Shown one piece after another: positions 30,855 through 36,562 of a stretch of 36,562 nt of DNA (position 1 is its first letter; every line of letters begins with the position of its first letter). The DNA lies in the NCBI GenBank assembly GCA_022315425.1, contig JAIUPT010000018.1, positions 1-36,562 on the forward strand. Direction: 5' to 3'. Below the pieces are notes generated by a model that worked only from the letters and a program-made list of their open reading frames with translations, was not told the origin of the DNA and did no database searches. The stretch is from Pseudevernia furfuracea (taxonomy: Eukaryota; Ascomycota; Lecanoromycetes; Lecanorales; Parmeliaceae). The position numbers and the translations under genes are program-made.

Positions 30855-31232
30855 ATATAACTCATCATTGTGCATTTGAAATCTGTATGCTCTAGGAGGA
30901 CATTTCTCAGATTTCAGCTACACCATGTCATGAAACATGTTTTTCAGCGAAAATGCATTCCGAACTGCTAGCTAAAATGGCAGACTGTTGTGAAGCATGA
31001 CCACGAAGGTTGTGTGCACAGCTGGGGATGATCAAGTTGTGTGAAGGTTGCGCGCTGCAATTGAAACTTTGGTTTTCAGATTGTCATTGTAAACTGAAAA
31101 GAGCTTGATTGTGCAGCAGAGATGCTCCCCAGAGCTTGTGAGCATGCAGTATGCTAGGTATCATCACTGCAGTGGTGTGGGAAAAGAAATCAAGAGGTTT
31201 CCAAAGAAGCGTGTGCTGAAAAAGACATTGAC
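30855..31232 (+). repeat. 2.37-kb satellite, head fragment G (cut by the gypsy insertion)
   Basis: The first 378 bases of a unit, mainly of the A-C subtype. It ends ...ACATTGAC exactly at the start of the gypsy LTR. With 5835-7834 and one copy of TTGAC removed it makes a unit of 2373 bp. Confidence 0.9.
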
Positions 31233-31393
31233 TGTAACAGAATATAAGCTTGTAAGCGTCTCTTCGTCGTCAGGGAGCGTCGAGATGACACTAGTGGTTG
31301 GTGAAAGGCCTGATATAGCCTGGAGAGTAACGGTAAAGTGATGCGTGGCAAGATAGAGAGTATTTACGGTGTATTGTGACGGTATCCGTCACA
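31233..31393 (-). repeat. 3' LTR of chromovirus copy 2 (161 bp)
   Basis: TGTAAC...GTCACA, preceded by TTGAC (31228-31232). Compared with 5677-5834 it has a 3-base insertion (AGAATATAAG versus AGATAAG) and three substitutions. Confidence 0.92.
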
Positions 31394-31965
31394 TTCGCCC
31401 CGTCAAGGAAAGCCTTGACTATCTTATTGCCAAATGTGCACATTGTGCAACCACTAGCATGCTGCTGTGTCGTCACATCAGCTAGCATACTCCCAAGATT
31501 CGATTTGATGGAGATTCATTCATGATGATTCATTTAACAGCTTGGTGATATGCTGAAGTTGAGTTAGGCCACAACTGCAGCTGATGCCATTACCTATCCT
31601 ACGATAAAATGATTGTGACTGTGCTGACAGTTTGCAACCATCAAGCAGTCTGTGCAGCAGTTGTGCACTTCGTGTTCATAATATGGCTGAGGTATCATGA
31701 CACTGAAGAGTGTGGCGTACTGACGCTGTGCAGCACCAATGGTCCACGTTGTCGCTCCATTGAGAACATCGAATTCAACTGTGAGTGCAGCAAAGTTGCA
31801 TGTACATGTGATAGGGGTTCCTAAAGCCGTGATGTTCCGATCTAGCAGAAGTGCTGGGGACTACCGCTTGCGTTTGAGCTTGCCGATAACGGGTTTGAGA
31901 GAACCTCGATCTGTGCCTCTGCTCCTAGTAGCAGGGCCAGACTGACTACCAGGGGCCACCCAGAG
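31394..31965 (-). other. 3' untranslated region of the chromovirus
   Basis: Between the end of the pol frame and the 3' LTR. Its first part continues in frame after the stop with a basic end (KPVIGKLKRKR, stop near 31880). The purine-rich stretch beside the LTR on the minus strand (GACGGGGCGAA) is a weak candidate polypurine tract. Confidence 0.55.
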
Positions 31966-33370
31966 TTAGAGCCTGTGATAGGCTGAGTGTGCTTGCACTG
32001 CTTCTTCAGCAGCAACTTCGTCCCAGTATTCTGACAGCGTATCAGGAGCCCTTAGTTGATCATAGACTCAGGTTCCCAACTGTTGTAGAGCCGGACCATA
32101 TCCCTTCCATTTGACCAGATATTTGAGTGCCTGAGGCCCCTCTTTGCTTTGTCAGAGGTCGGTGCTGCCGTAATCTGCGACAACTCAAACTCTTCCTCAC
32201 CGTCAATCATGATCATAGGAGGTTGCTCCTCATTGTATCCATTGTCATAGCAAGGCCGCAGCATGCTGACATGGAACAACTGGATGGAATTGGTAGTGCT
32301 CAGGTATTTCAGCTCGTAGTTTACATTGCTTGGTCTAGCAAGGATCTCAAAAGGTCCAAGCCAAAGTGCAAGCATCTTGCGAGCGCCGACTGCCTTGAGT
32401 GCAATGTGTCTGCTGCTCAAGAACACCTTGTCGCCAACATTGAATTGCAGGTCCACCCTGTGGGCGTCCGCATACTTCTTCTGCCTTTGCTGTGCAGCTT
32501 GCAAGCAAACCTTAGCTCTAGCAATAGCTTTTTCAATGTTGCCAATGTAGTCAACTGCCTCTTTGTTCTTGCTAGGCTTCTTGGGCCATATTCAGATCAG
32601 TGGGGCGGCCTGGGGTGCCGGCCATAGTTGAGATAGAAAGGTGTCTCCTGAATGCTCTCATTGAATGCATTGTTCACAGCAAACTCAAGAGGTGCAAGCA
32701 AGTCATCCCAGTTGTCTTGCCTAGGGCATCACATAGTGCCGCAGCATGTCCTTCCAGCACTCTGTTCATCCTTTCAGTCTGCCCATTCTGTCTGAGGATG
32801 GTAAGCGGTGGATTTACGGTGCTTGGTGGCCCACAATCTCACACATTGCAGCTATGAGCTTGTTGGTAAACTCAGGAACTCTGTCAGTTTGTGAGTGCCT
32901 CAGGTAACACCATGAGATTTGAACACAATGTCTGTGAAGATCTGTCTACATCTGTGGCAGTAGACTGATTCTTTGCATGGGGCAAAGTGTCCATCTTAGT
33001 GAGCCTGTCAACGACAATCAGAACAGCAGTGTGACCTCTCTTTGTCTTTGGCAGATTTGTGATACGATCTGCAGTGACCCATTCCCAAGGATAAGATGGA
33101 TTGGCAAAGGCATAAGCTTTTCCAGCAGGACTCCGCTGCAAATGCTTGTTCTGCTGGCGAGATACAGCAGCCTTGCACGTACTCACGTATCTGTGTTGCC
33201 ATTGCAGGCCACCAATACATGCGCCGTACAAGCTGAGTAGTCCTGTGGTAACCACAATGGCCAGCATAGTTGGCATCATGCAGTTCCTTCAGGATGCGAG
33301 CCTTGAGATCAGGTATGTCTGGCACAACAAGTGCATCACCCTTGTAGTAAAGGCCCTGCCCATGACTCAA
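31966..33370 (-). pseudogene. pol: Integrase and chromodomain of chromovirus copy 2, frameshifted
   Basis: Same domains as 1-1290 but broken by about 20 one-base differences. Its value is the C-terminus: using copy 1 to bridge a base missing near 32057, the frame continues past the chromodomain (PDTLSEYWDEVAAEEAV) to TAA at 31966-31968. The HHCC end is intact at 33240-33300. Confidence 0.85.
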
Positions 33371-34099
33371 GCTCTGCTGTATGAATTCTTGTCAGCGAAC
33401 CAAGGGTCTGGTTGTATACCCTTGTATGATGTCACTGAGCAATACATGCTCAGCATCAGCAGCTGCAGCATTTTCAGCTTCAGGACTGCTGTCATCAATG
33501 TCAGTCCCAGTAGCAGCATTTAGCATTGATGTTACAGTAGCAGCTTTTAGCTTCCCATTTTCAGGCACGTGCAGAGTCGGCATTGACAGCATTAAGTACC
33601 ATCATTGCAGCGAATGTAGGATGTCTACTGAGTGGGTCTGCAACATTTACTGTGCCAGGCCTGTATTCCCATGTGAACTGAAAGCGTGAAAGGCGTTCAG
33701 ACCCACCTGGCCTGCCGGGGCGACAGAAGCTTTTTGGTATCAAAGAAAGTATTTGGAGTATGGTCAGTCACAACAGTGAAATTTGTGCCATCCAGGTAGC
33801 AACGCCAGAGCTCAAGAGCATGTACCGACTGCAAGGAGCTCCTGCTCACCCACATGATAATTCTGCTCAGCTGGTGACATGCGTTTGCCCTCAAAGGCTA
33901 TGGGTCTGCCATCTTGCAGCAAGACACCCAAGCCAATTCCGCAGGCATCGCAGATGACTTCAAAGGGCTTGTTCAAATCAGGTAAAGCCAGTACCGGGGG
34001 CGTGTGTCAATGCGTGCTTGACGCCATTGAACGCTTTGTCACACTCATCAGTCCATACATAGTCATTCGTCTTCTTCAGCAAAAATTTGCAGTGAAGAG
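33371..34099 (-). pseudogene. pol: RNase H and linker of chromovirus copy 2, frameshifted
   Basis: Homologue of 1303-2030, split over several short frames (33392-33592, 33561-33743, 33697-33894). All differences from copy 1 that I found here are insertions or deletions. Confidence 0.85.
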
Positions 34100-34104
34100 A
34101 CTAG

Positions 34105-34405
34105 TGTAACATAAAGGATACCATGATGTAAACGTGCGACTTCTAGAGCCACAAACGTTACAGAACTCCCCCCCCAAGCACGCTCGTCTCGAGTGTTTCG
34201 CTTTCTATTCGGAACAGGATTCCAAATATTCGGAGTCTATCGCAAATGCCAGAGTGGCGCAGCGGAGGGATCGAACTCACGACCTAAGAATCTTAGGGTC
34301 CGACGTGCAACCAGTGGCGCAACGAGTAACGTGCTCCGAAACCATCTGTAACATAAGGATACCATTGATGTAAACGTGGCGACTTCTAGAGCCACAAACG
34401 TTACA
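34105..34405 (-). mobile_element. TRIM-like element, copy within chromovirus copy 2
   Basis: Same element as 2036-2333, with the same ACTAG on both sides (34100-34104, 34406-34410), terminal repeats, C-run and tRNA-like part. It has a few extra bases and one substitution (AGTAACG versus AGTACCG). The shared site shows it was inserted before the two gypsy copies separated, or that both are the same locus read twice. Confidence 0.88.
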
Positions 34406-34410
34406 ACTAG

Positions 34411-35322
34411 CACAGCCCAGCCATGACAAACTTCCTGAAATAGTTGCCAAGCCCCAGAATTTTTGTCAACCCTCTATCCGTGGGGATGGGCCAGCTCTGC
34501 ACAATTGATATTTTCTTGGGATCCACCTGCAATCCCTGGGATCCAATGACATGGCCCAGAAACTGTAATTCAGGCTGCACAAATGTACATTTTTTCGATT
34601 GGCATATAGCTGATGATCCCTTAGGAGCTGCAGCACTATTTAATGTGCTTGTAGTGCTCAGCTTTTGTCTTGCTGAATACAACTATATCATCTAGGTACA
34701 CCAGTACAAATTTGCCAATCACGTCCTTAAACACATCATTCATGATGTTCTGGAAGGTACCAGGTGCATTGGTGAGCCCCAAAGCACAGCACCTTGAATT
34801 CAAACAGACCCTGTGGGGTAGTGAATGCAGTTTGGGGACGTCCTCAGGCTTGAGCCTGACTTGGTAGTATGCAGACTGCAGATCTATACTACTGAATACT
34901 TCAGATCCTTGAAGCTTGTCAAACAGATCATCTATCCGAGGCAGCGGATATCTGTTCTTGACAGTCTGCTTGTTTAGAGATCGATAGTCAATGCACATGC
35001 GTAGACCACCAGTCTTCTTCTTGATGAAGAGAACAGGATGACCATATGGGCTACTGCTAGGTTGTATGTAACCCTTAGCAAGCAGTGATCTGACTTGACT
35101 GTGCATTTCTGCCAATTCAGGTCTACTGAGGCGATAGCTCTTGGGCGGTGCTGGAGGTTCATCGTTCTTCAGAGGAATGCAGTGATACACATTGCGCACT
35201 GGGGGCAGTTCAGCAGGCAGTTCCAAAGGAAATCTGTCAGCGAATCTGTCAAGCAGTTCTTGCAGTGTTGCATCCTCAGGAACAGCAGGCATCGCATCAA
35301 AGTCAAGGCCATTCAAGACCAA
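34411..35322 (-). pseudogene. pol: Reverse transcriptase of chromovirus copy 2
   Basis: The open frame 34636-35322 (228 codons) runs without a break from the end of protease through RT motifs A to C (FSSIDLQSAYYQ, YLDD). It shows that gag-pro and RT form one frame, since copy 1 is broken in this stretch at two homopolymers. A short out-of-frame patch remains at 34800-34830. Unlike the pol region to the left, this part differs from copy 1 by clean transitions (for example near 34630, 34660, 34727, 35142 and 35167). Confidence 0.88.
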
Positions 35323-36430
35323 AGTCTCATCGATACATGTTACATCAACCGATACATTACATCACCTTCTTCCATTTCGGTGTTCAAGTTCACAGCACTG
35401 ATCACAGGGCAGTGCACCTGATGTTGATCAGACTGGATAATCAAGCTGTGACGCCGACCATCATGATCATTACACTAAGACTGTGATCACGATACGATAT
35501 CTCACAACCAGTTTCAGTGTACACCAATCGTCACCAAGGATCAGTCAAACTGGTCAGACAAAGGCAACACAAAGCATTCTATTGGACCAGATATGTCTGT
35601 AAATCCAGTGCCAAGGTGCATGTCCCATTTGAAACTGCTTGAGTATTGTCAGCTAGCTTGAGCCAGTGCTGCGACGGTCTTACTGGATGCCTGCTTGCTC
35701 GACATAAGACTGTGAAACGTAGCAGTGGCTGGCACCAGTGTCCACTGAGGTTCTGACTGGAAGCAGGCCTTCTGTCACTGAAACCATACCATGAAACATC
35801 ATAGTTAGGCCGTGTAGGACTGAGTACTTGATTGCACCAGAGTAGCAGCAGAATCGCATTAACATCAGTGGATCAGGCATGATTCCAAAGGAGTAGATGT
35901 GGTGCCAATGGAATGCTTTGCAGCATGGCTGTCATCAAAGTTGCTAACAACCTGATGCGCATACTGATGTGCTAAACTGGGAGGACCAGGGGCAGCGGCG
36001 TGTCAGTGATTGCAGCATTGCCATTCTGCTAACTCTGCATAATGGAGACAGAAGCATGTTCTAACTCACCTGGCAATTAGTAGCTGGGCAGGCCCCATTG
36101 GCGTGCCAATGGCATTGCATGTGGCGCAGTGGAGATTTTCATCCAAACACGTGGCTGAGATGACTGGCAGTGGGTGTACCCCTACCCCTAGCCACTAACC
36201 GCCTACCACGGGTACCCGCCTGCCCCGGCAGCATTGCACGGCCATCAGTGAAGGGTCCCCTACCTCCACCACGATTGTTGGTGGAGATGTTGTTGAAGCT
36301 GCGTTTGGTTATTTTGCCCACCCGGGGGGCCTCTGTTGTTTTGCCATAGCGTCCTCACCAGCTTAGGCAAAGCGTGGTTGGCCAGTTGCTGCATGTCTAC
36401 TTGCGTTGCCTGCTTGGGCGGGACAATATG
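35323..36430 (-). pseudogene. gag-pro: Protease and C-terminal gag of chromovirus copy 2, badly frameshifted
   Basis: Protease (DTGAS near 35735), zinc knuckle (~36110) and RGG region (~36170-36250) can be followed only piecewise. Homology to copy 1 ends near 36430, at the level of gag residue ~360. Confidence 0.8.
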
Positions 36431-36562
36431 ATCAAGTTGACTCCTATTTTGTTTACCCAGGGTTTAGGGGCGTAGGTTGGTTTTGAGGTGGGGAGTGAAG
36501 CTGAGCAGCGTATATGACGATCGGGGGGCGAAAGACAGGGGTGGGGGGGTCTCGGCGGGGGG
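36431..36562. other. G-rich low-complexity contig end
   Basis: Runs of up to seven G and no match to the gag sequence expected here from copy 1. Probably uncorrected read ends. Confidence 0.6.

Larger units (their letters stand above)
31233..36440 (-). mobile_element. Ty3/gypsy chromovirus, copy 2 (5' part missing at contig end)
   Basis: Same element as 1-5834, here from the 3' LTR through pol into gag. It is inserted at the same base of the 2.37-kb unit (TTGAC before the LTR). It carries the same TRIM-like insertion at the same site. Many one-base insertions relative to copy 1 break the frames, and they become denser towards the end, as expected of unpolished long-read sequence. Confidence 0.93.

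Noticed and set aside
36431..36562. G-rich end as a true chromosome telomere or G-quadruplex element
   Set aside because: Only one TTTAGGG-like match occurs, the orientation is not a proper array, and the sequence replaces expected gag, so read error is likelier.

Overview
This window looks like repetitive, probably subtelomeric or heterochromatic, nuclear DNA from a green alga. The reasons are plant-type CCCTAAA telomere repeats embedded at eight places, a chromodomain-bearing Ty3/gypsy retrotransposon, GT-AG introns in a decayed gene, several satellite families, and no bacterial operon, rRNA or housekeeping gene. Chlorophyte, perhaps trebouxiophyte, is my inference and not a proof.

Layout: (1) 1-5834, minus strand: most of a chromovirus (gag, protease, reverse transcriptase, RNase H, integrase, chromodomain) with its 5' LTR at 5677-5834. 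A complete 298-bp miniature LTR element (TRIM-like) sits inside pol. (2) 5835-14969: a tandem array of a 2.37-kb unit (A to D), each ending in 3-4 telomere repeats. (3) 14969-15845: a satellite of about 175 bp that starts directly on the last telomere repeat. (4) 17117-19709: a decayed, intron-containing tyrosine-recombinase gene. (5) 21640-24092: an old, diverged relative of the 2.37-kb unit. (6) 24093-26527: another 2.37-kb unit (E). (7) 27113-29093: eleven copies of a 178-bp satellite. (8) 30648-31232: truncated 2.37-kb units with telomere repeats. (9) 31233-36440: a second copy of the same chromovirus, starting with its 3' LTR and containing the same TRIM-like insertion. (10) The last ~130 bases are G-rich and look like an unpolished contig end.

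The main structural result is that the window overlaps itself. Bases 1 to ~4330 match 32054 to ~36430. The 2.37-kb unit cut at 31232 continues at 5835 with the same 5-bp target duplication (TTGAC) and restores a unit of about 2373 bp. The sequence therefore has a repeat period of about 32.05 kb. It is a head-to-tail tandem block, a circle, or an assembler's unresolved overlap. Clean base substitutions appear in the overlap only after about 34.4 kb, so the two gypsy copies may not be one and the same molecule throughout.

Most genes here belong to mobile DNA. The retrotransposon supplies reverse transcriptase and integrase that could mobilise the TRIM-like element, which shares its TGTAACA terminus and primer-binding site. 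Outside mobile elements and satellites I can support only weak exon-like stretches.
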